Shown one piece after another: positions 7,821 through 16,457 of a DNA stretch of 21,226 nucleotides. The stretch is from JBDRGX01 sp043817485 [NCBI: bacterium]. GTDB lineage: Bacteria; JBDRGX01. Position 1 is the stretch's first letter. Every line of letters begins with the position of its first letter. The stretch lies in assembly GCA_043817485.1 (NCBI GenBank), contig JBDRGX010000099.1, positions 1 to 21,226 of the forward strand. The letters run 5' to 3'. The translations under genes and the position numbers were made by a program. Below the pieces are notes generated by a model that worked only from the letters and a program-made list of their open reading frames with translations, made no database searches and was not told the DNA's origin.

Positions 7821-9938
7821 TTATCCTTCAATTTGTTTTTCTTGTTTTTCTTGTTCTTCATTTTTTTTCTGTCGTAAAGCTTGTTTTCTACTTAAATTTA
7901 TTCTACCTATTTCATCTATTTCTATTACTTTAACTGGAATTTCATCTCCTATTTTTACAACATCTTCTACATTTTTAACATGACTTTCACTAAGTTGAGA
8001 AATGTGAACTAATCCTTCTTTGCCTGGACCTATTTCTACAAAAGCACCAAAATTTGTTATTCTTGAAACTTTTCCATTATAAATTGTGCCAACTTCAATT
8101 TCTTGAGTAAGAATATCTATTATTTCTTTAGCTCTTTGTACTGCTTTTGCATCTTGTGAAAAAATAAAAACCATTCCATCTTCATCTTTAATATCAATGG
8201 AAACTCCAGTTTCTGCAATAATTCTTTTAATAGTTTTACCAGAAGGTCCAATAACCTCTCCAATTTTTTCTTTTTTAATAGGAAAAGAAATAATTTTAGG
8301 AGCAAATACAGAAAGATTTTTTTTAGGTTCAGGAATAACTTCTAAAATTTTATTTAAAATAAAATATCTATCTTTTTCTGCTTGTTCAATAATTTTACCT
8401 ATAAGTTCTAATCTAATTCCAGAAATTTTAAGATCTAATTGAATAGCAGTAATTCCTTTACAAGTACCAGCGATTTTAAAATCCATATCTCCGATATGAT
8501 CTTCTAATCCACTAATATCTGAAAGAATAATTTCTTCATCACCTTTTTTTATTAGACCCATAGCAACACCAGTTACTGGCGAAGTAATTGGAACTCCAGC
8601 ATCCATTAAGGATAAGGTAGTGCCACAAACTGAAGCCATAGAAGAAGAGCCATTTGATTCTAAAATATCAGAAACTACTCTAATAGTATAAGGGAAATCT
8701 TTTTTATTTGGAATAATTGGTTTTATAGCTCTTTCTGCTAAACTACCATGACCTATTTCTCTTCTACCAGGGCCTCTTAAAGGCTTAACATCACCAGTAC
8801 TAAAAGGAGGAAAATTGTAATGCAACATAAACGATTTTGGAACATTACTTTCTAAATCATCTATTTTTTGCTCATCAATAGAAGATCCCAAAGTAGTGAC
8901 AACTAATGCTTGTGTTTGTCCACGTGTAAAAAGTGCTGATCCATGTGTTTGAGCAAGTACTTCTATTTCACAAGTTATAGGTCTTATTTCAGTAAAAGAA
9001 CGACCGTCAATTCGTTTTTTTTCATTTATTATAAAATCTCTTGCTTCTTCTTTTTCTAAAGTTTTAAAAATATCTAAAATATCTTGTTTTTTTTCTTGTC
9101 CAAATTTTTCTATACAATTTTTCATTGAAACATCTATTTTTTTTTCTCTTTCTAATTTTTCTGTAATTTTATAAGCTTCTTTAATTTCTAATATAACAGT
9201 TTCTTTAATAAATTTTTCTAAATTTGGATCTATTGATTTAGGAGCAATTATTAATTTTTCAGTTTCACATAATTTTCTTAATTCTTCTTGTAATGAAAGA
9301 ATAATTTTTATTTGATCAAAAGCAAAAGCACAAGCATCACAAATCAAAGAATTAGAAACTTCTTTAGAACTTCCTTCTATCATTATAATATCAGAAGGAG
9401 TAGCTGCAATAACTAAATCTAATATTCCTTTTTCTATCTGCTCATAATTAGGATTACATAAAAATTTACCATCAAGATATCCTACTCTAACAGATCCAAG
9501 TTTTGAAATAAGAGGAATGTTAGATATCAATAAAGCTGCAAACATTCCATTCATACCTATAATATCTGGCAAATTTTCTTGATCTACAGAAAGAACTGTA
9601 ACTATATTTTGAATTTCATTACGAATATGTTGAGGAATAAGAGGACGAATAGGTCTATCTATTAAACGAGAAATAAGAATTTCTTTATCTCTAGGACGAC
9701 CTTCTCTTTTGAAAAATCCACCTGGAATTTTTCCAGCAGCATAAGATCTTTCTCTATATTCAGTAGTAAGAGGTAGAAAATCAATATTTTCTATTTCTTT
9801 TTTAGCCATAACACAAGTAGCTAAAATTGTAGTTCCTTCACATTGAGCTATTACCGAAGCATTTGACTGTTTGGCAAGATATCCTGTTTCTAAAGTTAAA
9901 ACCTTTCCATTTATTTCTGCTTGAACTTTTTTAAGCAT
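7821..9938 (-). CDS. pnp: Polyribonucleotide nucleotidyltransferase (PNPase)
   Basis: PNPase is a trimeric phosphorolytic 3'-5' exoribonuclease of mRNA decay. The 705-residue protein has the full domain order: first RNase PH domain (KIPGGFFKREGRPRDKE near 70-90), an alpha-helical linker, the second, catalytic RNase PH domain from about 310 (FTRGQTQALV, then DMDFKIAGTCKGITAIQ with the metal-binding aspartates), a KH domain with IGPSGKTIK near 560, and an S1 domain near 625-690 (ITNFGAFVEIGPGKEGLVHIS). ATG 9938 follows AAGGAG at eight bases and lies inside the end of lnt (8-base overlap). Its own last codons carry the ribosome site of the protease gene. Confidence 0.98.
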   Translation of the reverse strand: MLKKVQAEINGKVLTLETGYLAKQSNASVIAQCEGTTILATCVMAKKEIENIDFLPLTTEYRERSYAAGKIPGGFFKREGRPRDKEILISRLIDRPIRPLIPQHIRNEIQNIVTVLSVDQENLPDIIGMNGMFAALLISNIPLISKLGSVRVGYLDGKFLCNPNYEQIEKGILDLVIAATPSDIIMIEGSSKEVSNSLICDACAFAFDQIKIILSLQEELRKLCETEKLIIAPKSIDPNLEKFIKETVILEIKEAYKITEKLEREKKIDVSMKNCIEKFGQEKKQDILDIFKTLEKEEARDFIINEKKRIDGRSFTEIRPITCEIEVLAQTHGSALFTRGQTQALVVTTLGSSIDEQKIDDLESNVPKSFMLHYNFPPFSTGDVKPLRGPGRREIGHGSLAERAIKPIIPNKKDFPYTIRVVSDILESNGSSSMASVCGTTLSLMDAGVPITSPVTGVAMGLIKKGDEEIILSDISGLEDHIGDMDFKIAGTCKGITAIQLDLKISGIRLELIGKIIEQAEKDRYFILNKILEVIPEPKKNLSVFAPKIISFPIKKEKIGEVIGPSGKTIKRIIAETGVSIDIKDEDGMVFIFSQDAKAVQRAKEIIDILTQEIEVGTIYNGKVSRITNFGAFVEIGPGKEGLVHISQLSESHVKNVEDVVKIGDEIPVKVIEIDEIGRINLSRKQALRQKKNEEQEKQEKQIEG

Positions 9939-11428
9939 TACTTTTCTCCTTAATTTTATGTAATGTTATTTTTTTATATGAAATTATTATTAATAAAATA
10001 GAAATAAATAAACAACAAAAAGCAAATATATCTCCAAACTTTGTATAAAAAGTTTTTTGTGGGAAAAAGAAAATATTTGCTTTTAAAATAGTTTTTTTAA
10101 AAATTTGTGTTTGTGTAATTATTCTACCACCAGCATCAATAATTAGAGATACTCCAGTATTTGCAGATCTTACTAATGGAACTCTATTTTCTGCAGCTCT
10201 AAAAATTGACATTAAAGCATGTTGATAAGGAGCAGCAGTTTTTCCAAACCAAGCATCATTAGTAATATTGCATAAAAATAAAGCATCTTTTTTTACAAAA
10301 TTACGAGCAATATTTGGAAAAATAGATTCAAAGCAAATTAAAGTGCCAGTAGAAGCAATATTCCCTTTAAGAACATTATAAGATGAACCTGATGTAAAAT
10401 CTGAAAGATCAAGTTTTGAAGATATCCATGGAATATATTTTCTTCCTAAAATATATTCTCCAAAAGGAACTAAATGTGTTTTGTCATATCGATCTAACAA
10501 CCCTTTTTCTGAAATTAAAAAAGCTGAATTATAATAATTTTTATTTTCTTGGTGAACAGAACCTACAATTAATTCCAAATTATATTTTTGAGCCATTTTG
10601 CATAAAGAAGTATTAGTTTCTGGATCATAAGCTAAAAAAGAAAGAATAGCAGTTTCTGGCCAAACAATAAATTTTGCTTTTTGTTTAGCTAATTTTTCAC
10701 TTAATAAAAAATAAGTTTTAAAATTTTCTTGTATTTGTTCTATTGTAATATTGTCTTTTTCTGCATTAGGTTGTAATACTCCTACACAAAGACTTTTTTT
10801 TGAAGTAGTACAAGGAATTATTATGCTTCCTATTATAAATAAAACTAATATGACACCAATTCCTAAAAAACTTATTAAATAATTTTTTTTTTGATATAAG
10901 GAAACTAATATACAATTAAATAAAACAATAATAAATGATAAACCATAAATTCCAGTAACAGTGGTTATTTGAAGTAAAGGTAAATTAAGATATTGAGAAT
11001 ATCCTAAAAAAAGCCAAGGAAAACCAGTCATTAAATAAGTTTGTAATAATTCTAAAGATGTCCAAATAAAAGGGGCAATTAAAATTAAAGGCAATTTTAA
11101 TTTTTTACTTATTAGTTTTGAAAAATAACAAAAAAAAAGCAGTATAAAGAGACAAATATAATGATAAAATCAAAAATCCTAAAATAACCATTATTCCATA
11201 TTTTGAAGTAAAAATACAAATCCAATAAAATTTTCCAATAGATGCAATAAAACCAGAAATAAATCCCAATAAAAATGGAGATGAATTTTTTTCTAATGCA
11301 AGCAAAAGAGGAATTAAACAAATCCAAGCTATAAATAAATTATATAAAGAAAAATTTGGGGTAAGAAAATTAGGAAAAGATAAAATAATTAAAATACCCG
11401 ATAAAATAGCCAAAATATAATTTTTCAA
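9931..11428 (-). CDS. lnt: Apolipoprotein N-acyltransferase, frameshifted
   Basis: Lnt adds the third acyl chain to lipoproteins at the inner membrane; its presence implies an outer membrane. The gene is in two frames. The 5' part encodes about 107 residues of membrane helices ending YTAFFLLFFKTNK and a stop at 11107-11105. The 3' part, readable up to the junction (SKLISKKLKLPLIL), continues with GFPWLFLGYSQ and the nitrilase-like domain. The catalytic Glu (FIVWPETAI), Lys (YDKTHLVPFGEY) and Cys (LICFESIFP) are all present. One extra T in the nine-T run 11130-11138 (or the five-T run 11121-11125) explains the shift; corrected, it would be 498 residues, near the usual 510. I prefer TTG 11428 as start, after GAGGTG; GTG 11434 is the alternative. 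Confidence 0.9.
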
Positions 11429-11514
11429 AAACACCTCATTTGAAATATGAAATAATGAAAAAAAAGGGAGAAAATTCGAAACACAAATATTTTAATATTT
11501 CAATTTGTTTTGAA

Positions 11515-11591
11515 TTTCGTTTTTACCAATATCTCGTTTCTATAGGAATGAATTATCTTTGTGCTTTATTTATAAATGTTCCATAGGAACA
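11515..11591. repeat. 75-77-base intergenic repeat, copy A
   Basis: Begins TTTCGTTTTTACCAAT and aligns along its whole length with 11766-11840, including ATTAT-TTT-GTGCTTTAT and ATAAATGTTC. It contains an exact 6-bp stem with a three-base loop, TGTTCC-ATA-GGAACA at 11577-11591, and a degenerate stem, CGTTTC-TATA-GGAATG. It lies in the presumed leader of the lnt transcript. Confidence 0.7.
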
Positions 11592-11609
11592 ATATATCAG
11601 TAAGAACTT

Positions 11610-11638
11610 ATTATATAATATTTTTATTAAATTGTCAA
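11610..11638 (-). promoter_or_regulatory. Consensus sigma-70 promoter for the lnt-pnp-M16-queE run
   Basis: On the minus strand TTGACA (11638-11633) is separated by exactly 17 bases from TATAAT (11615-11610), a perfect match to the consensus housekeeping promoter. Transcription would start near 11603 and leave a leader of about 170 bases before lnt. In AT-rich DNA TATAAT is common by chance, but an exact TTGACA at exact spacing is not. Confidence 0.75.
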
Positions 11639-11765
11639 TATTATTTAAAGGATGGTTTGAATAGAAGGTTTTTTTCTTTTATGATTTATATCAATTTGAC
11701 TTCTAAATTTTTAATTGAAAATTGAAAATTTGTTTCGGATTTCATATTTCTGTCATTCGAATTTG

Positions 11766-11840
11766 TTTCGTTTTTACCAATTCTCGTTCCTATGGAACGA
11801 ATTATTTTCGTGCTTTATCCATAAATGTTCATTAGAAACA
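11766..11840. repeat. 75-77-base intergenic repeat, copy B
   Basis: Second copy of the repeat at 11515-11591, in the same orientation 251 bases away. It has a perfect 7-bp stem, TCGTTCC-TAT-GGAACGA (11784-11800), in the place where copy A is degenerate. Its end, AGAAACATTTGCATTTA (11834-11850), recurs exactly at 20257-20273. The stem has no T-tract after it on either strand, so it is not a standard terminator. Confidence 0.7.
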
Positions 11841-11884
11841 TTTGCATTTATTGAAAAATGAAAATTGAAAATTTGTTTATATTA

Positions 11885-12748
11885 CTATCCCCAATTTAAT
11901 TTCTCTCTTAAAACTTCATAAAAATTTCTTTCTAATAGAGTAATTAATTGAAAATCCCATGTTTCTTTTTCTATAACAATTTCATCATTAGGTAAAATAT
12001 TAAATCCTCTTTGTCCATCTATAGTCAACATAATCATTTTATGATTTGATGAAACTTTTACAGAAATTTTTTCATCACTTTTTACTACTAATGGTTTCAT
12101 TGTTAAAGTATGAGCACATATAGGTGTTATAATAAAAGCATTTAGTAAAGGATTAACAATAGGTCCTCCAGCAGAAAGTGAATGAGCTGTAGAGCCAGTA
12201 GGAGTAGAAATTATTAAACCATCTCCTAAAAAAACAGAAATACTTTTTTCATTAATAAGAGTTTCTATTTTTATCATTCGAGCCAAAGCTTCTTTTTTGG
12301 TTATTACAAAATCATTTAATGCAGTAAAACATTTTATTTTTTTTCCTTTTCTCAAAATAGATGCTTTTATTAACATTCTATTTTCTATTTTATAATTTCC
12401 GTTAAAAATTATTTCTAAATCAGAATAAATTTTTTGAGTAGATATGCTTGTTAAAAATCCCATATTTCCAACATTAATCCCTAAAACAGGTATATTTTTA
12501 AAAGCAAGAACATTAATAGAATAAAGCAATGTTCCATCTCCACCTAAAACAATAAGTATATCTGATTCTAAAGTTAATTTGCTATAATTCAAATAATTAA
12601 AATTTTTTTTTAAAATATCTTTTATTTCTTCATTTATACTTACATTTATTTTTTTCTTTTTAAACCATTGTAATAATTTTATAAGCAATTCATCAATATT
12701 TTTCTTTTTATGATTTACTAATAAACTAACATTTTTTATTTTATTCAT
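11885..12748 (-). CDS. nadK: NAD kinase
   Basis: NadK phosphorylates NAD to NADP using ATP. The 287-residue protein shows the family's key motifs: GGDGTLL (69-75) in the nucleotide-binding domain, VGNMGFLT (93-100), the conserved NDF, and STPTGSTAHSLSAGGPI, which binds the NAD. ATG 12748 follows GGAG by five bases. The start overlaps the restored reading frame of panE by ATGA. PanE consumes NADPH, so the pairing is sensible. The downstream side opens into the repeat-rich spacer. Confidence 0.96.
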   Translation of the reverse strand: MNKIKNVSLLVNHKKKNIDELLIKLLQWFKKKKINVSINEEIKDILKKNFNYLNYSKLTLESDILIVLGGDGTLLYSINVLAFKNIPVLGINVGNMGFLTSISTQKIYSDLEIIFNGNYKIENRMLIKASILRKGKKIKCFTALNDFVITKKEALARMIKIETLINEKSISVFLGDGLIISTPTGSTAHSLSAGGPIVNPLLNAFIITPICAHTLTMKPLVVKSDEKISVKVSSNHKMIMLTIDGQRGFNILPNDEIVIEKETWDFQLITLLERNFYEVLREKLNWG

Positions 12749-13651
12749 TTTTGCTCCATTGTTTTAATTAAATTAAATAAAACTTCATTAACTGGAGTTG
12801 CTATTTTTAATTTTTTACCTTCTTTGATAATGGCTCCATTTATAGCATCAATTTCTGTTCTTTTTTTATTAAGAATATCTTGATACATAGAACAAATATT
12901 AGAAGAAGTGGCTTTACATACTTCTTTAACTTTTTTAATTGGATCTTTATAAAGTAATTTTATATTTTTTTTTTGAAGATATTTTTGTTGTTTCTATAAT
13001 TACTTGTTCTAATATATTTTGTGTTTCTTTATATTTTAACAATTCACCATTATGTAGTTTTGTGATAGTAGCCAATGGATTTATTGCAGCATTAATAACT
13101 AATTTACTCCAAATAATAGAATCAATATTTTGAGAAGTTTTTATTTTAAACCCAGATTTTTTAAAAATAGAAATTATTTCTTTTTGTGGTTTAGAAATAA
13201 TTGTTTCTCCAGATCCAGTATGTTTTATTTTTCCATTTCCTAAACAAGTTGAAGCTTCATAGGTAATACCAGTAATTATTTTTTCATTTGAAATAAATTG
13301 TTTAATTATTTCTATATTTCCAATTCCATTTTGCAAAGTTAAAATTAAAGTATCATTTTTTATTAATTTTTTAATTTTTTCTAAAGCTGATTTTGTATCA
13401 TAAGATTTCACACAAATAATAATTAAATCACAAGTTCCTATTTCTTGAATAGAAGTAGTAATATTAACTTTAATTTTAAAATTTTGTTTAAAATCTTTAA
13501 TATAAATTCCATTTTTTTTAATTTTTTCAACTCGCTCAGATTTTTTATCTATAAGCCAAACTGTAAAACCAGATTTTGTTAAAAAACCAGCAAATAGACA
13601 ACCCATAGATCCAGGTCCTATAATTGCAATTTTAAAATTTTTATTTATCAT
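12745..13651 (-). CDS. panE: 2-dehydropantoate 2-reductase (ketopantoate reductase), frameshifted
   Basis: PanE reduces ketopantoate to pantoate with NADPH in pantothenate and CoA synthesis. The N-terminal part (234 residues) has the dinucleotide motif GPGSMG, the middle strand LTLQNGIGN, and WSKLVINAAINPLAT with the catalytic lysine. The frame ends early at TAA 12949-12947. The missing C-terminal helices continue in another frame (LLYKDPIKKVKEV, ending VNEVLFNLIKTMEQK at TGA 12747-12745) and include TEIDAINGA with the catalytic glutamate. The junction is a run of ten A on the coding strand (12974-12965); nine would restore one frame of 301 residues, the normal size. As written, the truncated product would lack an essential residue. 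Confidence 0.9.
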
Positions 13652-13814
13652 TTTATCATTTATCCTTAATTTTAAAAAAATTTATATCATTGTTTTTTTG
13701 TTTTGCAAGGAAAAAATATATTCATTAAAAATGATAAAATCTTTTTTATTGACAAATTTAAAAAAACATTATTTTTTAAAGAAAAAATTTATAAAAAAAC
13801 AGGAGATATTCAAA

Positions 13815-15107
13815 ATGATTGAAAGATATACAACAAAAGAAATGAATGAAATTTGGTCAGAAGAAAATAAATTTTCGCAAATGTTAAAAATAGAAATTTT
13901 AGCTTGTGAGTTTTTTGCCAAAACAGGAAAAATTCCAAATGAAGCAGTTGAAATAATTAAAAAAAAAGCAAAATTTGATATTAAACGAATTGCTGAAATA
14001 GAAGAACAAATACATCATGATATAATAGCATTTTTAACTAATGTTTCGGAAAATGTAGGAGAAGAATCTCGATATATTCATCAAGGGCTAACTTCATCAG
14101 ATATTTTAGATACATCTTTGTCTTATTTAATGAAACAGGCATCAATAGTTATTTTAAAAAAATTAACTACTTTAAAAGAGATTTTAAAATCTAAAGCATT
14201 AGAATACAAAAATACTGTAATGATTGGGAGAACACATGGTATTCATGCAGAACCTATGACTTTTGGTTTAAAAATGGCTCTTTGGATGAAAGAAACAGAA
14301 AGAAATATTGAAAGAATGAAAAGGGCTCAAGAAGTAATTTCTTATGGAAAAATTTCTGGTGCTGTTGGAACATTTGCTCATGTAGATATAGAAATAGAAA
14401 AATATGTTTGTTCAAAAATGGGATTAAAATCAGCTTCTATTTCTACACAAGTTTTGCAAAGAGATCGTCATGCAGAATATTTAACAACAATTGCTATTAT
14501 TGGAGCAAGTTTAGAAAAATTTGCAATTGAAATTAGAAACCTTCAAAGAACAGATATAGGAGAAGCAAGTGAACCTTTTGGAGAAAAACAAAAAGGCTCT
14601 TCTGCTATGCCTCATAAAAAAAATCCTATTATTTGTGAAAGAATTACTGGTTTAGCAAGAATATTAAGAAGTAATGCTATGGCATCTTTAGAAAATATTG
14701 CTTTATGGCATGAAAGAGATATTAGTCATTCTTCTGTAGAAAGAATTATCATTCCAGACAGTACTATTTTATTAGATTATATGCTTCAAAAATTTATTAA
14801 TGTTATAAATGGATTAAATGTTTATTCTGAAAAAATGCTTGAAAATGTAAATAAAACACAAGGTTTAATTTTTTCTCAAAGAATACTTTTGGCTTTAACA
14901 CAAAAAAATATTTCAAGAGAAGATGCATATCTTTTTGTTCAAAGAAATTCAATGAAATCAATGAAAGAAAAAAAAGAATTAAAAACATTATGTTTAAAAG
15001 ATAAAGATATAAAAAAACATCTTTCTTCTTTTGAAATTGAAGAATGTTTTGATATAAAATATTATTTAAAAAATATTGATAATATTTATAAAAGATTAGA
15101 ATTATAA
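13815..15107 (+). CDS. purB: Adenylosuccinate lyase
   Basis: PurB acts twice in purine synthesis, releasing fumarate from SAICAR and from adenylosuccinate. The 430-residue protein belongs to the fumarase/aspartase superfamily: TSSDILDTSLS near 93, GRTHGIHAEPMTFG near 138-151 with the catalytic histidine region, and the superfamily signature GSSAMPHKKNPI (261-272) on the flexible catalytic loop. I place the start at ATG 13815, with AGGAG at 13801-13805. The frame is open further upstream to 13698, but that stretch is low-complexity Lys/Phe without family resemblance. It is divergent from panE. Confidence 0.96.
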   Translation: MIERYTTKEMNEIWSEENKFSQMLKIEILACEFFAKTGKIPNEAVEIIKKKAKFDIKRIAEIEEQIHHDIIAFLTNVSENVGEESRYIHQGLTSSDILDTSLSYLMKQASIVILKKLTTLKEILKSKALEYKNTVMIGRTHGIHAEPMTFGLKMALWMKETERNIERMKRAQEVISYGKISGAVGTFAHVDIEIEKYVCSKMGLKSASISTQVLQRDRHAEYLTTIAIIGASLEKFAIEIRNLQRTDIGEASEPFGEKQKGSSAMPHKKNPIICERITGLARILRSNAMASLENIALWHERDISHSSVERIIIPDSTILLDYMLQKFINVINGLNVYSEKMLENVNKTQGLIFSQRILLALTQKNISREDAYLFVQRNSMKSMKEKKELKTLCLKDKDIKKHLSSFEIEECFDIKYYLKNIDNIYKRLEL

Positions 15108-15116
15108 TATAGTATA

Positions 15117-15248
15117 ATACCAAGGGGTATTTCAACGCTAACTGTATTGGTTTTGTCACACGGTTTTTCCAATATTATTTATACACTTCTGTTTGTGTGT
15201 TCGCACAGGTAGTTTTGTCACTTTATTAATTTGAACGCAATTTAGTAT
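15117..15248. repeat. Short dispersed element with inverted ends (copy 2)
   Basis: This spans almost the whole purB-DUF362 gap. The left end is ATACCAAGGGGTATTTCAACGC; the right end on the opposite strand is ATACTAAATTGCGTTCAAA. It matches copy 1 at both ends and partly inside. TAGTATAAT occurs on each side (15110-15118 and 15243-15251), which could be a duplicated target or part of the ends. AATACC-AAGG-GGTATT (15116-15131) forms a small hairpin. Its right end reaches the start of the next gene. Confidence 0.55.
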
Positions 15249-15261
15249 AATGGAGCAAAAA

Positions 15262-16389
15262 ATGGCACAATCAAAAGTTTATTTTATTTCTGCAAGAGCG
15301 AAAAAATGGAAATATAAATATAGTGTTTTAGGAAGATTAGAAGAAGTTATAGAAAAAATTAAATTTGAAAAATATTTTAAGCCAAAAGAATTAGTAGCAA
15401 TAAAATTACATTTAGGAACACAAGGTGTACATAGAAATATAAAGCCAGTATTTTTGAATAAAATAGTTCAAGGAGTAAAAAATGTGGGTGCATATTCTTT
15501 TATTACAGATACATCTTTTGGGAAAGATTCTATTGAAAAATATAATGTAGCTAAAAATTTAGGAATTAATGAATTAACTTGTAATGCTCCTATTATAATG
15601 GCAGATGGAATATTTGGATTTGATTGTGTAGAAGTTGATATGGGAGAATTAATAGGGAAAATAGGTGTAGCTTCTGCTATTTATGATGCTTCAGCAATGA
15701 TTGTAGCAAGTCATATAAAGGCTCATATTCAATCAGGTTATGCTGGAGCAATAAAAAATTTAGCTATGGGAGCTCTTTGTGGAGCAAGAAGAGAAGGAAA
15801 TTCTCATGAAAAAGCAAGAGGAAGATTACATTCTTTAATGTCTACAAAAATAAAATGGGTTAAAGAAAAATGTACTAAATGTGAACAATGTATTGATATT
15901 TGTCCATTAGAAGGACTTTTTTTTAATCAAGAAGGAAATCTTGTTTTTGGCGAATGTTATAGATGTACAAGATGTGTAAGAATTTGTCAACAAGGAGCTT
16001 TAATTGATACATCAAATAAAGAAGTTTTTCAAGAAGGATTAGCTTATTCTGCTAAAGGTGTGATTAATACTTTTAAAAAAAATAAAATTCTTTATTTTAA
16101 TTTTCTTTTAGATATAACCCCAGAATGTGATTGTATCCCTGTTTCAGATACTCCTATTGTTCAAGATCAAGGAATTTTGATTTCTGATGATATTGTTGCA
16201 GTAGAAAAAGCTTCTTATGATATGATTACGAATGCTTTACCATTACCTCAATCTTTGGCAGATGATAGAAAAATAAAGGATTGTAAAAATATTTTTCAAG
16301 AACTTCATAATTGTCCAGCTTTTTTACATATAGAAAAATCTCGAGAACTTAATTTAGGAAATATGGATTACGAAATAATAGAGATATAA
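15262..16389 (+). CDS. DUF362 domain protein with two 4Fe-4S ferredoxin-type clusters
   Basis: A 375-residue cytoplasmic protein with no signal peptide. The N-terminal and middle parts match the DUF362 family (VAIKLHLGTQGVHRNIKP, TDTSFG, HIKAHIQSGYAGAIKNLAMG). An inserted ferredoxin-like module has two cluster motifs: CTKCEQCIDICP and CYRCTRCVRICQ. The family is common in anaerobes and its reaction is not established; electron transfer is likely from the clusters. I prefer ATG 15262 because GGAG (15252-15255) lies six bases upstream; an earlier ATG at 15250 lies in the repeat end and has no ribosome site. Confidence 0.9.
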   Translation: MAQSKVYFISARAKKWKYKYSVLGRLEEVIEKIKFEKYFKPKELVAIKLHLGTQGVHRNIKPVFLNKIVQGVKNVGAYSFITDTSFGKDSIEKYNVAKNLGINELTCNAPIIMADGIFGFDCVEVDMGELIGKIGVASAIYDASAMIVASHIKAHIQSGYAGAIKNLAMGALCGARREGNSHEKARGRLHSLMSTKIKWVKEKCTKCEQCIDICPLEGLFFNQEGNLVFGECYRCTRCVRICQQGALIDTSNKEVFQEGLAYSAKGVINTFKKNKILYFNFLLDITPECDCIPVSDTPIVQDQGILISDDIVAVEKASYDMITNALPLPQSLADDRKIKDCKNIFQELHNCPAFLHIEKSRELNLGNMDYEIIEI

Positions 16390-16457
16390 AATTCAGTAAT
16401 TTTAAAAATTAGTAAATAATGTTAAGAATGATAATTTTTAAAAAGGAGTGGAGTAAA

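Larger units (their letters stand above)
11435..11884. other. 450-base intergenic spacer: promoter plus two copies of a hairpin repeat, no gene
   Basis: This gap between nadK and lnt holds no plausible coding region. It contains a minus-strand consensus promoter (11610-11638), two direct copies of a 75-77-base repeat (11515-11591 and 11766-11840), and short motifs of the type TTGAAAATTGAAAATTTG at 11715-11743 and 11859-11878 that recur before the gene at 20343. Between the promoter and lnt lies a leader of about 170 bases carrying the first repeat copy. Confidence 0.7.

Noticed and set aside
11784-11800. Hairpin downstream of nadK as a rho-independent terminator
   Set aside because: The stem is only 7 bp and no T-tract follows on the relevant strand; it fits the repeat family better.
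13749-13777. TTGACA upstream of purB as a promoter
   Set aside because: The -35 is exact, but no acceptable -10 lies 16-18 bases downstream (the stretch is T-rich without a TATAAT-like match). A purB promoter probably lies in this gap but I cannot fix it.
13698-13814. N-terminal extension of purB by 39 residues
   Set aside because: Low-complexity Lys/Phe sequence with no family match; AGGAG and conserved sequence support ATG 13815.
15246-15251. TATAAT just before the DUF362 gene as its promoter
   Set aside because: There is no -35 at a suitable distance, and transcription would begin after the ribosome site.
15110-15251. tRNA or small RNA gene in the purB-DUF362 gap
   Set aside because: No cloverleaf, no CCA-type end and no TTCRANY motif; it is explained by the repeat element.
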